Source: a virus. Taken from it: a DNA stretch of 40,159 nucleotides. The translations under genes were made by a program, and so were the position numbers. The notes beneath the pieces are model-generated. The model was given only the letters and a program-made list of their open reading frames with translations, searched no databases and was not told the origin of the DNA. This document shows, piece after piece, positions 11,859 to 19,561 of the stretch (positions within the stretch are counted from its first letter, which is position 1; the number at the start of each line of letters is the position of its first letter). Location: the IMG/VR virus record IMGVR_UViG_3300023094_000006, positions 1 to 40,159 of that record; one strand, written 5' to 3'.

Positions 11859-14126
11859 ATGGGCCAGCTAGCTGACGCAGTCAAAGCGGCAGCCTCAGTA
11901 ATCTGGGGCACCGGCCCGGTCTCCATCGGAGATTCCGCGGGCCCGGTTGCCGGCGGAGATGTCTTCACCGGCTTTGACGCCGGCGTTGCTCGAAGCATCG
12001 TGGACAGCATGGCGGCTGGAGACCTCTACACCACTCAGCCGCATCTGCGCACCGTCGTATCCTTCGTCGCCCGCAATGGCGCTCAGCTCGGACGGCATGT
12101 CTACTCTGATGGCGAAGATGGCAGGGTCCGAGTAAAGGACTCTATCGCCGCGTCGGTGCTCACGCACCCCAACGACTATATGTCCGGCTACGACCTGTTC
12201 AATATGCTCTTCAGCGAGCTGGCCCTCTACGATATGGCCATCTGGGTTCCGGTCTACCGCGACAGTCGCTGGCAGATCGATCCCATTCCAGGTGAGTGGG
12301 TGACCGGCATCCGTAAGGCCTCGGCCTTCCAGACCGACGGCTACCAAGTCAAGTACCCGACCAAAAACACCGTCGAGTTCCTGCCCGCCAAAGACGTCAT
12401 CGTGTTCCGCGGCTACAGCCCCGGCGGATTCCAGCGCGGAAGCTCTGCCGTCACGTCTCTCCGCGGGACGCTCGGCGAGCAAGTTGCGGCCATGGACTTC
12501 CGCTCCCAGATGTGGAAGCGAGGCGGCCGAGTCGGCATGTTCATGACTCGCCCGGCCGACGCACCCACGTGGTCGCCAGAAGCTAAGGCCAAGTTCATTC
12601 AGAACTGGCGCAACAACTGGTCAGGCGGTGGCTCAAGCGCCGGCTCCACCCCGCTTCTCGAAGACGGCATGAAGCTAGAGCGCATCGGCTTCAACGCCAA
12701 AGAGGAGCAGTGGCTGGAAGCCGCGACTCTGTCGCTGTCCACCGTTGCAGGCGCATACCACGTACCGCCGGCTATGGTCGGCGTGTCAGGCTACAACTCC
12801 TTTGCGTCAGTCAAAGAGTTCCGCAAGATGCTCTACACCGAAACCCTCGGCCCGAGCATTGCTCAAGTCGAAGACACCATCAACAACTTCCTCTTCCCGT
12901 TCATCGGTGAATCAAGCGCCCATTACTTCGAGCTGAACATTGGCGAGAAGCTGCAAGGTGACTTCGACGAGCAGGCCTCCGTACTGCAGGCTGCAGTCGG
13001 CGGACCGTACATGACCGTCAACGAAGCGCGCGCCAAGAACAACCTGCCCAAGGTTGATGGCGGCGACGACCTTCTTGCGCCCCTCAACATGGGTGCGGCC
13101 GGCAACAACGGACCTCTGGCCGATGAGCCGATCGACACAACCGAGACCCCTGACACCGAAGCACCGGCCCCAGTGACCGACGCTTCAGGCATGACCACTG
13201 ACGACATAGTTGCCCGCGTCAACGCGGCAGCCGTCCTCATCCGGTCTGGCTTCGACCCTGAAGCCGCGCTTGCCGCTGTCAACCTCAGCCCGATCACCCA
13301 CCTCGGCCTGCTGCCTGTCACAGTGCAGAAGCCGCTGAACCCCGATGGAGACGTCGACGAGGAGCTGGTTGCAGATGTTGCAACTACTCCACCAAAGTCG
13401 GCCCACCAAGCCCACACCGACGGTGAGCTAGCAATCAAGGCCAAGCGCCGGCCAGCAGCCCCCAGTGCCAGCAGCCTCAACGCGCTGGCCAAGGACATGG
13501 CCCAGCTGATGAAGCGCCAACAGGCCGACATCGCTGACAAGATCAAGCCCGGCCAGAAAGCAGACCCATCATGGTGGAACCAGAAGAAGTGGAACCGGGA
13601 GCTGAGCGGGATTCTTCAGCCGCACATGGCGAACATCAGTGCTGGTGTGGCAAGGACGACTGCTGGTGCTAAGGGGCTAGACCCCAAAGACTACAGCGTC
13701 GGTCGCACCACGAACTTCCTGAAGGCCGTGGCTGACAGCCGTGCAGACCTCATCAACACCACCACACGTGAAGCACTGGTCAAGGCCGCGGCTGACTCGG
13801 ACGCCGAGTCTCTGCCAGACGCCATCAACCACGTCTTCACCGTCGCGACCGAATCGCGGACCAAGGATGCAGCCCACACAATGGGCACCATGCTCGCGGC
13901 CTGGGCCGTAACTGAAGTGGCCCGCCAGCTGGTGCCGGATAAAGAGCCCACCAAAACCTGGGTCTCATCTGGTCTGCCTGACTCACGCCACGGAGACATG
14001 GACGGCGAGACTGTCGGCCTAGACGAGAAGTTCTCCAACGGCGCCGATTGGCCAGGTGACCCGGTACTGGGCGCCGAAGGCGTATCCAACTGCGGTTGTG
14101 GCGTCGACATCAACTACGACAAATAG
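11859..14126 (+). CDS. Portal protein fused to a MuF-like head morphogenesis domain
   Basis: A 755-residue protein. The first ~400 residues are an HK97-type portal (HPNDYMSGYDLFNML, then AAMDFRSQMWKRGGRVGMF and VAGAYHVPPAMVGV), which forms the dodecameric DNA channel at the capsid vertex. Residues of about 410-530 are a Pro/Ala-rich linker. The C-terminal part is MuF-like, ending SGLPDSRHGDMDGETV, a PGDP turn and SNCGCGVD, the usual conserved end. Fused portal-MuF proteins occur in actinophages. Ribosome site TAGGAGA before ATG 11859. Confidence 0.9.
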   Translation: MGQLADAVKAAASVIWGTGPVSIGDSAGPVAGGDVFTGFDAGVARSIVDSMAAGDLYTTQPHLRTVVSFVARNGAQLGRHVYSDGEDGRVRVKDSIAASVLTHPNDYMSGYDLFNMLFSELALYDMAIWVPVYRDSRWQIDPIPGEWVTGIRKASAFQTDGYQVKYPTKNTVEFLPAKDVIVFRGYSPGGFQRGSSAVTSLRGTLGEQVAAMDFRSQMWKRGGRVGMFMTRPADAPTWSPEAKAKFIQNWRNNWSGGGSSAGSTPLLEDGMKLERIGFNAKEEQWLEAATLSLSTVAGAYHVPPAMVGVSGYNSFASVKEFRKMLYTETLGPSIAQVEDTINNFLFPFIGESSAHYFELNIGEKLQGDFDEQASVLQAAVGGPYMTVNEARAKNNLPKVDGGDDLLAPLNMGAAGNNGPLADEPIDTTETPDTEAPAPVTDASGMTTDDIVARVNAAAVLIRSGFDPEAALAAVNLSPITHLGLLPVTVQKPLNPDGDVDEELVADVATTPPKSAHQAHTDGELAIKAKRRPAAPSASSLNALAKDMAQLMKRQQADIADKIKPGQKADPSWWNQKKWNRELSGILQPHMANISAGVARTTAGAKGLDPKDYSVGRTTNFLKAVADSRADLINTTTREALVKAAADSDAESLPDAINHVFTVATESRTKDAAHTMGTMLAAWAVTEVARQLVPDKEPTKTWVSSGLPDSRHGDMDGETVGLDEKFSNGADWPGDPVLGAEGVSNCGCGVDINYDK

Positions 14127-14136
14127 GAGTACCCGC

Positions 14137-14226
14137 ATGAGCGGACAGAACGACACCACATCCGCCGGCGGTTACCAAGTTCCCGTCGACCCCATGGAAG
14201 ACCTACAGTGCGAAGGATGTCAGTAA
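14137..14226 (+). CDS. Micro-protein with C-terminal CxxC (29 aa)
   Basis: A 29-residue frame with a good AGGAGT ribosome site before ATG 14137, fitted exactly between the portal and protease genes. It ends LQCEGCQ, a single CxxC that could bind metal only as a dimer or with a partner. The next gene's GTG lies one base after its stop. Translation is plausible, function unknown. Confidence 0.5.
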   Translation: MSGQNDTTSAGGYQVPVDPMEDLQCEGCQ

Positions 14227-14227
14227 C

Positions 14228-14968
14228 GTGGACCTCAAATCCCTGAACCTGAGTAACCTCAAGGCAGGCACCGAAGACGGCCTGGCCGACGGGCAGTTCC
14301 TCGCATATGCTTCCACATGGACCCGCGAGCCGGATTCGTACGGAGACATCGTAGCCAAGGGCGCGTTCGGCGAGACGCTGACAGAATGGAAAGACTCGGG
14401 CAACGAGCTCCCCATCCTGTTCGGCCACCGCATGGACGACCCCGACTACTGGCTCGGTGGTGCCGTCGATATGAAGGAAGACGACCACGGACTCCTAGTC
14501 CTCGGCCAGTTCGACCTCGACAACCCCAAGGCCAAGCAGGTCTATCGCATGGTCAAAGGCCGGCGTATCTCGCAGATGAGCTTCGCCTACGACGTCCTCG
14601 AAGACGGCGTAGTTGACCTAGGCAACGACAAGACTGCGCGCGAGCTCCGTAAGCTGAAGCTCTACGAAGTCTCCATCGTGCCCATCGGCGCCAACCAAGA
14701 CACCGAGATTCTGGCCGTCAAGGCGCAGATTGACAGCATCAAAGCTGGCAAAGCAATCTCGACCAAGAACCTCGACCAGCTCATTGCTGCTCGTGACTCC
14801 CTCGACGCGGTCATCTCCGCGGCCGAGGATACCGACTCTGAAGCCGGGACCAGCTCGGACGACTCGCAGATCGCTGAGGGCCAGGAGGCCAAAGCTGCTG
14901 CCGCTCGTCGCAAGTCCGTACTCGCACAGGTCGCCTATACGCTCAGCACACTGCCGAGCATCAACTAG
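14228..14968 (+). CDS. Prohead maturation protease
   Basis: A 246-residue protease of the HK97 prohead (S78/U35-like) type, which cleaves capsid proteins during maturation. Marks: AYASTWTREPDSYGDIVAKGAF (residues 26-47), LFGHRMDDP with the catalytic His67, and RRISQMSFAYDV with the Ser at 115 or 118, followed by LYEVSIVPIGANQDT. The tail is Ala/Ser/Glu-rich and may serve as scaffold. GTG 14228 is used, immediately after the micro-protein stop; AAGGATGTCAG upstream is a modest ribosome site. It precedes the capsid gene as expected. Confidence 0.88.
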   Translation: MDLKSLNLSNLKAGTEDGLADGQFLAYASTWTREPDSYGDIVAKGAFGETLTEWKDSGNELPILFGHRMDDPDYWLGGAVDMKEDDHGLLVLGQFDLDNPKAKQVYRMVKGRRISQMSFAYDVLEDGVVDLGNDKTARELRKLKLYEVSIVPIGANQDTEILAVKAQIDSIKAGKAISTKNLDQLIAARDSLDAVISAAEDTDSEAGTSSDDSQIAEGQEAKAAAARRKSVLAQVAYTLSTLPSIN

Positions 14969-14986
14969 ACAGAAAGGCCCAGTAAC

Positions 14987-16183
14987 ATGGACCCCAAGAA
15001 AGAACTGGCCGAACTTCAGGCCAAGCTGTCGGCGATCGTCGCTGGCGTCAAGGCCTCTGGCCGCGACCTCACGGACGCCGAGACCACCGACCTCGAGACC
15101 GGGACTGCCCGCATCCTCGAGCTCAAGTCCAACATCGAGCGCGGCGAGAAGAACGCGCTCCTGATGAAGTCCGTTGCGGACCTCGCAGGAACCGTCGACG
15201 CCGTCGAGCCCGGCACCCAGGACCAGCCGGCTGCAAAGTCCGCCACCCTCGGCGAGCACTTCGTCAAGAGCGGAGCGGCCGCTGAGTTCGCCAAGGGCTC
15301 GGGCCAGCGCACCGTTTCGGCGCCCGAGTTCAAGGCCGCGGCTGACGTCAACGTCGCCGGCACCAACGGCAAGATCCAGTATGGCGGCGTAGTTGACACC
15401 CCGCTTCGCCGGCTGACCATCGCCGACCTGCTCGGTAAGGGCTCGATGTCCATGACCAGCCTCACCTACTGGGTGCAGGGCGCGGTCGAGGGTGCACCAG
15501 CAACTGTCGCGGAGAACGGCCTCAAGCCGTCCATCCACTTCAACTTCGCCCCGGTCACTGAGGCCCTGTCCAAGATCGCGGTCATCACCAAGATCAGCGA
15601 CGAGGCAGTGCAGGACACCGACTACCTGGTGTCTGTCATCAACTCGCAGCTCGTCGGCCGCCTGCAGATTGTCGAAGAGGACCAGCTCCTCAACGGCGAC
15701 GGCACGGCTCCGAACGTGCGGGGCCTGCTCAACCGCTCGGGCATTCAGACCTACGCGACCACGGCAACCTACTCCGCAGCTAAGGGCTTCGACGGCATCT
15801 TCCACGCCATGACCCTGGTCTCGACCGGTTCGGCGCAGGAGACGGCTGATGGCATCGTCATCAACCCCGCCGACTACGAGACCCTGCGTCTCGCCAAGGA
15901 CGGAGAGCAGCGGTACTACGCCGGTGGCCCGTTCGACGGCGGCAACCCCGGTCTCTGGGGCGTGCGCACCATCGTGACCCCGGCCATCGCGGCCGGCACG
16001 GTTCTGGTCGGCGCCTTCGGCACCGCAGCTCAGCTGTTCCGCAAGGGCGGCATCACGGTCGACTCGACCAACTCCAACGAAGACGACTTCAAGTACAACC
16101 GAGTCGCGCTCCGCGCGGAGGAGCGCATCCTTCTGGCCGTCTACCGCCCAACGGCGTTCGTCAAGGTCACGCTCACCGCGTAA
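14987..16183 (+). CDS. Major capsid protein (HK97 fold)
   Basis: A 398-residue capsid protein. The N-terminal ~95 residues are a charged coiled coil (ELAELQAKLSAIVAGVK), the delta domain removed after assembly. Typical HK97 segments follow: EALSKIAVITKISDEAVQDT, QIVEEDQLLNGDGT, then ADGIVINPADYETL, and the C-terminal ERILLAVYRPTAFVKVTL. The gene has an AGAAAGG site. A hairpin after the stop probably reduces read-through, in keeping with high capsid expression relative to downstream genes. Confidence 0.93.
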   Translation: MDPKKELAELQAKLSAIVAGVKASGRDLTDAETTDLETGTARILELKSNIERGEKNALLMKSVADLAGTVDAVEPGTQDQPAAKSATLGEHFVKSGAAAEFAKGSGQRTVSAPEFKAAADVNVAGTNGKIQYGGVVDTPLRRLTIADLLGKGSMSMTSLTYWVQGAVEGAPATVAENGLKPSIHFNFAPVTEALSKIAVITKISDEAVQDTDYLVSVINSQLVGRLQIVEEDQLLNGDGTAPNVRGLLNRSGIQTYATTATYSAAKGFDGIFHAMTLVSTGSAQETADGIVINPADYETLRLAKDGEQRYYAGGPFDGGNPGLWGVRTIVTPAIAAGTVLVGAFGTAAQLFRKGGITVDSTNSNEDDFKYNRVALRAEERILLAVYRPTAFVKVTLTA

Positions 16184-16201
16184 TCTCCCGCAGTACCTGG
16201 G

Positions 16202-16245
16202 GGCAGAGCAGGCAGTCGACACTACAGACTGACACTCTGCCCCTG
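16202..16245 (+). terminator. Hairpin after the capsid gene
   Basis: A 9-bp outer stem (16202-16210 with 16237-16245) encloses an inner 5-bp stem (16215-16219 with 16229-16233). It is the only structure in the gap between the capsid gene and the next gene. It may be a partial terminator or an mRNA-stabilising 3' end. Confidence 0.6.
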
Positions 16246-16269
16246 GGCTCCCAACTTTAGGAGGCTAAC

Positions 16270-16425
16270 ATGCCGCTGAAAGAATATGAAGTAGACGGCC
16301 GGACGTATCTCTTCGAAGATGCCGACGTGCCAGAAGGCGCCACCGCCGTCGAGGCGCCGGCCAAGCCGGCTAAGGCTGCTACCGCCCCCAAGAACAAAGC
16401 GGCTACGGCCGAAGACACCAAGTAA
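16270..16425 (+). CDS. Small Lys/Ala-tailed protein after the capsid gene (51 aa)
   Basis: A 51-residue protein with a very strong TTAGGAGG site before ATG 16270. It starts MPLKEYEVDGRTYLFEDAD, a short beta-rich piece, and ends in an Ala/Lys/Pro tail. Small proteins of this kind commonly follow the capsid gene in actinophages; they may decorate heads, but I cannot assign a role. Confidence 0.65.
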   Translation: MPLKEYEVDGRTYLFEDADVPEGATAVEAPAKPAKAATAPKNKAATAEDTK

Positions 16426-16439
16426 GAAGGATGGGGCCC

Positions 16440-16988
16440 ATGGCTTTCGCAACTCCTGCCGACCTGTCGGCCTACACCATGGGCCTCATCTCTCCTACCG
16501 ATGACCGGTCACAGGTCATCCTTGATGGCGCAACCAAAGCCATCCAGAACTACGCCGGCTGGAACATCGCACCGGCCGAAGACCTGACTGTCTATCTGGA
16601 CGGCGGGACTGAAGAGCTCTTCCTCCCCACGCTCAAGCTCAACTCCGTGGCGTCAATCACGGTAGACGGCTCAGCCGTCACAGACTTCGAATGGTCTCGT
16701 CGCACAGGCAACGTCCGACTCAAAGACCACTGCTCATTCCCGGAAGTGTACGGCAGCATTGTAGTTGCCTTCAATTCCGGCTACGCCGAAGTGCCGGCTG
16801 ACCTGAAGCAAATCGTTCTGCAAGTGAGCTCGATCGCACTCAGCTCGCCAACAGGCGCTACCCGCGAGCAGGCCGGCCAGGTCAGCATGCAGTGGGCCAC
16901 CACCGCCCCGGGCGTTTCAGGCGGGCTCACCCTCCTGGACCGAGACTTCGTGACACTCAGCCACTACCTCCTCCCCAAGGAGTCCTAA
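16440..16988 (+). CDS. Head-tail connector (adaptor, HK97 gp6-like)
   Basis: A protein of about 182 residues. ATG 16440 is preferred because AAGAAGG lies 9 nt upstream; ATG 16431 would put that site against the start. The pattern (N-terminal helices ILDGATKAIQNYAGW, then a beta part LKLNSVASITVDGS and a final helical part YAEVPADLKQIVLQVSSIAL) is that of gp6/gp15-like adaptors that form a ring under the portal. Position agrees. Overlaps the next gene at TAATG. Confidence 0.8.
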   Translation: MAFATPADLSAYTMGLISPTDDRSQVILDGATKAIQNYAGWNIAPAEDLTVYLDGGTEELFLPTLKLNSVASITVDGSAVTDFEWSRRTGNVRLKDHCSFPEVYGSIVVAFNSGYAEVPADLKQIVLQVSSIALSSPTGATREQAGQVSMQWATTAPGVSGGLTLLDRDFVTLSHYLLPKES

Positions 16989-17317
16989 TGCTGCCGTCGT
17001 TCATGGCTAAGCCGTTCTACCGGAAACGCTACCCAGCAACCAGCGACCACGGAACCACCCGCCCCGACTACACGGCAACCCCAACCTCGGTGCTATTCCG
17101 CGGCAGCATACAGCCAGGCACCGGAACCACCGACACGATCAATCGCAACGGCGCAGAAATCGTCAAAACTATCTTTGCCCAGCCGGGTTCAGATGTCAAG
17201 CACGATGACCTCATCACCCTGGCCGACGGAGATTACTTCGTCAACGGTGAACCCGAGCGGTGGGACGTCGGCATCCTTGACCACATGGTCATCCACCTCT
17301 CACGCTGGAGCGGCTAA
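16988..17317 (+). CDS. Head closure / stopper-like protein
   Basis: A 109-residue protein starting in the TAATG overlap at 16988. The N-terminal part is basic (MAKPFYRKRY) and the remainder is a small beta-rich barrel (VLFRGSIQPG, then LADGDYFVNGEPERWDV), as in stopper proteins that close the portal-adaptor channel. The assignment relies on gene order and size. Its stop overlaps the next start (TAATG at 17317). Confidence 0.65.
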   Translation: MLPSFMAKPFYRKRYPATSDHGTTRPDYTATPTSVLFRGSIQPGTGTTDTINRNGAEIVKTIFAQPGSDVKHDDLITLADGDYFVNGEPERWDVGILDHMVIHLSRWSG

Positions 17318-17589
17318 TGGCCTTGACCGGAACCCACATCACCAAGCTCCGCATCAACAGTGCGGGTGTAGTCGCAATCCTCAAAGACCCCAAAGTCGCG
17401 GCTGACTTAACCAACCGGGCTGAACGTATTGAAGCGGCCTTACCCACCGACAACGGTGAAGAGTGGAAAGTCAACAGCTTCATGGGTCACGACCGCGCAC
17501 AAGCCACTGTGCGGACCGGCAACGTCCAAGCACGACTAGCATCGGCTGAAGACAACGCGCTCATCCGTGCGCTAGACGCGGGAAGGTAA
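17317..17589 (+). CDS. Neck / tail-completion protein (HK97 gp10-like)
   Basis: A 90-residue protein in the position of the HK97 gp10-type connector. It has a short N-terminal strand, a helix (LTNRAERIEAAL) and a beta hairpin (AQATVRTGNVQARLAS), features of the neck proteins joining head and tail. It is shorter than the usual 110-140 residues. Two bases separate it from the next gene. Confidence 0.6.
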   Translation: MALTGTHITKLRINSAGVVAILKDPKVAADLTNRAERIEAALPTDNGEEWKVNSFMGHDRAQATVRTGNVQARLASAEDNALIRALDAGR

Positions 17590-17591
17590 GC

Positions 17592-17990
17592 ATGGCAGAC
17601 CAGCTACTGACCAGCGCCGACGTCGAGCAAGCCATCATAGATGAGCTGACTCCACTCTACGTAATCGGCACCAGCATCCCAAACTCCAAGCCGGCCGTCT
17701 TCCTTCGGGTAGTCGCAGTCGGCGGAGTCCCGCAAAATCTAGTGACCGACAAGCCGACCGTATCGCTCGAAGCCTTCGCACTCAAAGAGTCCGTCGCGCG
17801 AGCTACGCTCGACAGCGCCTTGGCGCGCCTTGAACTTGCTGCCCGCAAAGGCCGCATAGGAAACGAAACCTGCTACGAGCTAGAGGTCTTTGCGCTTCCA
17901 CAGAACTACCCTCTGCCGTCAGTGCCCACGCACACACGGTACATCTCAACGATTGCTCCGGCCATCCGCCGGCGTGTCACTTCCATCTAA
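17592..17990 (+). CDS. Tail terminator-like protein
   Basis: A 132-residue alpha/beta protein with GGAAGG before ATG 17592. Order and features (DVEQAIIDELTPLY helix, FLRVVAVGG strand, TVSLEAFALKESVARATLDSALARL helix and long C-terminal strands) fit the tail terminator that caps the tail tube. It precedes the major tail protein directly. Confidence 0.7.
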   Translation: MADQLLTSADVEQAIIDELTPLYVIGTSIPNSKPAVFLRVVAVGGVPQNLVTDKPTVSLEAFALKESVARATLDSALARLELAARKGRIGNETCYELEVFALPQNYPLPSVPTHTRYISTIAPAIRRRVTSI

Positions 17991-17998
17991 GGAGCATC

Positions 17999-18586
17999 AT
18001 GGCAGTCAACGCCAATAACGTCTTCATCGGCGCGCCGGATCAGTCAACGACCGGCGCCATTCTCTCGGGCCCCGAGGTCACCACCATCCCAGACTCGATC
18101 GATGACGTCGTCCTCTCGGGCCTGACCGACTCCGGGTATGTCAACGAAGACGGCGTGACCATCACGCCAGAAGACACCACCGAGTCAATCAAGGATTGGT
18201 CGGGCGCAGAAATCCGACGCATCCTCACCGAGTTCACAGGCACCATCGCGTGGACACATCTCGAGCTCTCGGCTGGAGCTGCTCGCAACTACTTCGGAGA
18301 CGACAACGTCGAGCTCTCGCCGGCGACCGAAGATCACGGAAACCAGATCAAGGCAAGCCTAGGCAAGAACGAGCTGGATGTCAAGAGCTGGGTGTTCAAG
18401 ATCAAGGACGGCGACAAGCGCGTCCTGGTGCTCGTGCCCCGCGGACAGATCAGCTCGCGCGGTGAAATCCCCCTGACTGCAACGGGCGCAATCACTCTGC
18501 CCGTCGAGCTGGCCACCTACCCGGACGCACTCGGCCAGAACATCTACATCTTCACCGACGACGGCGTCTTCTCCGCCGGCGCGTAA
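17999..18586 (+). CDS. Major tail tube protein
   Basis: A 195-residue beta-rich protein with a TAAGGAG site before ATG 17999. The beginning (NNVFIGAPDQSTTGAILSGP), the middle (ETTEFTGTIAWTHLEL-like region around residues 75-90) and VLVLVPRGQISSRGEIPL match tail tube proteins that stack as hexamers along the tail. Position between terminator and chaperones agrees. About 215 non-coding bases with strong hairpins follow. Confidence 0.85.
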   Translation: MAVNANNVFIGAPDQSTTGAILSGPEVTTIPDSIDDVVLSGLTDSGYVNEDGVTITPEDTTESIKDWSGAEIRRILTEFTGTIAWTHLELSAGAARNYFGDDNVELSPATEDHGNQIKASLGKNELDVKSWVFKIKDGDKRVLVLVPRGQISSRGEIPLTATGAITLPVELATYPDALGQNIYIFTDDGVFSAGA

Positions 18587-18616
18587 GCCCATGGTGAAAA
18601 AGGGTTTGTAGTAGCC

Positions 18617-18783
18617 GGAGACCAAACCAGAAACCCCGAAAGACACAGGCCCCGTGCAACCCACGGAGGTGCAAGCTGTTAGGGTCTCCAAGGCAATAAC
18701 CTAGGGTGGCAATCGGGAGCCTGCCACCCTAGGTAACCTTCAGCATTCGTAAGATGCTGAAGATTCGGCTCCCATATCTTCAG
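18617..18783 (+). terminator. Multi-hairpin terminator region with alternative pairings
   Basis: A stem joins 18617-18623 to 18683-18689. A perfect 13-bp hairpin follows (18699-18711 with 18722-18734), then a perfect 9-bp hairpin (18738-18746 with 18754-18762). The 3' strand of the latter also belongs to an 8-bp alternative, 18757-18764 with 18776-18783, which is followed by TTT. The two last hairpins exclude each other. Placed after the major tail gene, it should reduce transcription of the tail chaperone and tape measure genes. Confidence 0.65.
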
Positions 18784-18801
18784 TTTAGAAAGGCTCCTCC
18801 C

Positions 18802-19107
18802 ATGACTTACAAGGTCCCCGAATCCAAGCGATCCATCGCTCAGAACCGTTTCGAGTTCGAACTCCCCGACGGCACTGAGGTCTCCATGCCCAAGGCCAAG
18901 TACCTGACCGTCGGCCAGATCGAAAAGCTCAACGGTCTGGGCGGCGAAGTCTCGTTGATTGACGTGCTCGAGCTCTTCGACGAAAAGGGCCCCGCCGAGG
19001 CCGTGCGCACCCTGGACTCTGAGCAGCTGGCCGACCTCATGGAGGCGTGGCAGGTAGACAGCGGCATCAAGGTGGGGGAATCCTCGGCCTCCGAGCCCAA
19101 CTCCTAG
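18802..19107 (+). CDS. Tail assembly chaperone, short form
   Basis: A 101-residue protein from ATG 18802 with GAAAGG about 12 nt upstream. The sequence (RFEFELPDGTEVSMPKAKYL, then LIDVLELFDEKG) is typical of the first tail assembly chaperone, which coats the tape measure protein before the tube polymerises. It lies between the major tail and tape measure genes and is followed by an overlapping frame entered by -1 frameshift at 19074-19080. Confidence 0.88.
   Translation: MTYKVPESKRSIAQNRFEFELPDGTEVSMPKAKYLTVGQIEKLNGLGGEVSLIDVLELFDEKGPAEAVRTLDSEQLADLMEAWQVDSGIKVGESSASEPNS
19074..19095 (+). promoter_or_regulatory. -1 programmed frameshift site
   Basis: The heptamer GGGGGAA (19074-19080) is read G GGG GAA in the chaperone frame. 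Two bases later a perfect 5-bp stem starts (19083-19087 with 19091-19095). Slipping back one base moves translation into the frame that is open to 19514. Confidence 0.85.
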
Positions 19108-19514
19108 CCGACCCGCAGACTAGGCTTGCACTTCAGTACGACCTCCTAGTCCGCGGCTATACGCTAGATGACCTAGGCACGGAGGCCTTCTCCTGGTATG
19201 ACCTACTGGCGATCGCCAAGTTCATCCAGACAGATCACACCTCGGCACTCTCAATTCACATCCATGGCCAGACCTGGTCGATGGAGTCGCAGCTCCTCGC
19301 AATCGTCGCTGACGCTACAGCCGTCGGCAACTGGCAGCGAGCAGGCCGCCGCTCTGCACCAAAGCCTAAGCGCATTCCGCGCCCCTGGGAAAAGCCGAAG
19401 ACCACAGCTCTCGGCCGCGGTGCAATCCCCATCAACAAGTTCAACGACTGGTGGGATTCTGCGCGCACTAAGCGCGCTAGCCGCAAGGCTGCAAAGAAGC
19501 CCCCTACCTCCTAA
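19074..19514 (+). CDS. Tail assembly chaperone, frameshift extension
   Basis: This frame has no good start of its own and is expressed as a fusion with the short chaperone (total about 237 residues from 18802). The new part begins GILGLRAQLLADPQTRLALQYDLL and ends in a basic Lys/Arg/Ala tail. The pair of products in an unequal ratio is required for tail assembly in siphoviruses. The stop lies inside the 5' strand region of a terminator hairpin. Confidence 0.85.
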   Translation, partial: GGILGLRAQLLADPQTRLALQYDLLVRGYTLDDLGTEAFSWYDLLAIAKFIQTDHTSALSIHIHGQTWSMESQLLAIVADATAVGNWQRAGRRSAPKPKRIPRPWEKPKTTALGRGAIPINKFNDWWDSARTKRASRKAAKKPPTS

Positions 19515-19530
19515 GCGAAGTAGGGGGCTT
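19497..19530 (+). terminator. Intrinsic terminator-like hairpin
   Basis: A perfect 11-bp stem (19497-19507 with 19520-19530) with a 12-nt loop overlaps the chaperone stop codon and is followed by CCCCTTTCT. It probably lowers transcription into the tape measure gene. Confidence 0.7.
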
Positions 19531-19561
19531 CCCCTTTCTGCCCCAAACTTTAGGAGCCCTC

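Noticed and set aside
14618-16222. Long minus-strand open frame (about 534 codons) opposite the capsid gene
   Set aside because: It mirrors the GC-rich third positions of the plus-strand protease and capsid genes, is rich in Gly/Val/Arg/Asp as such shadows are, has no ribosome site and matches no family.
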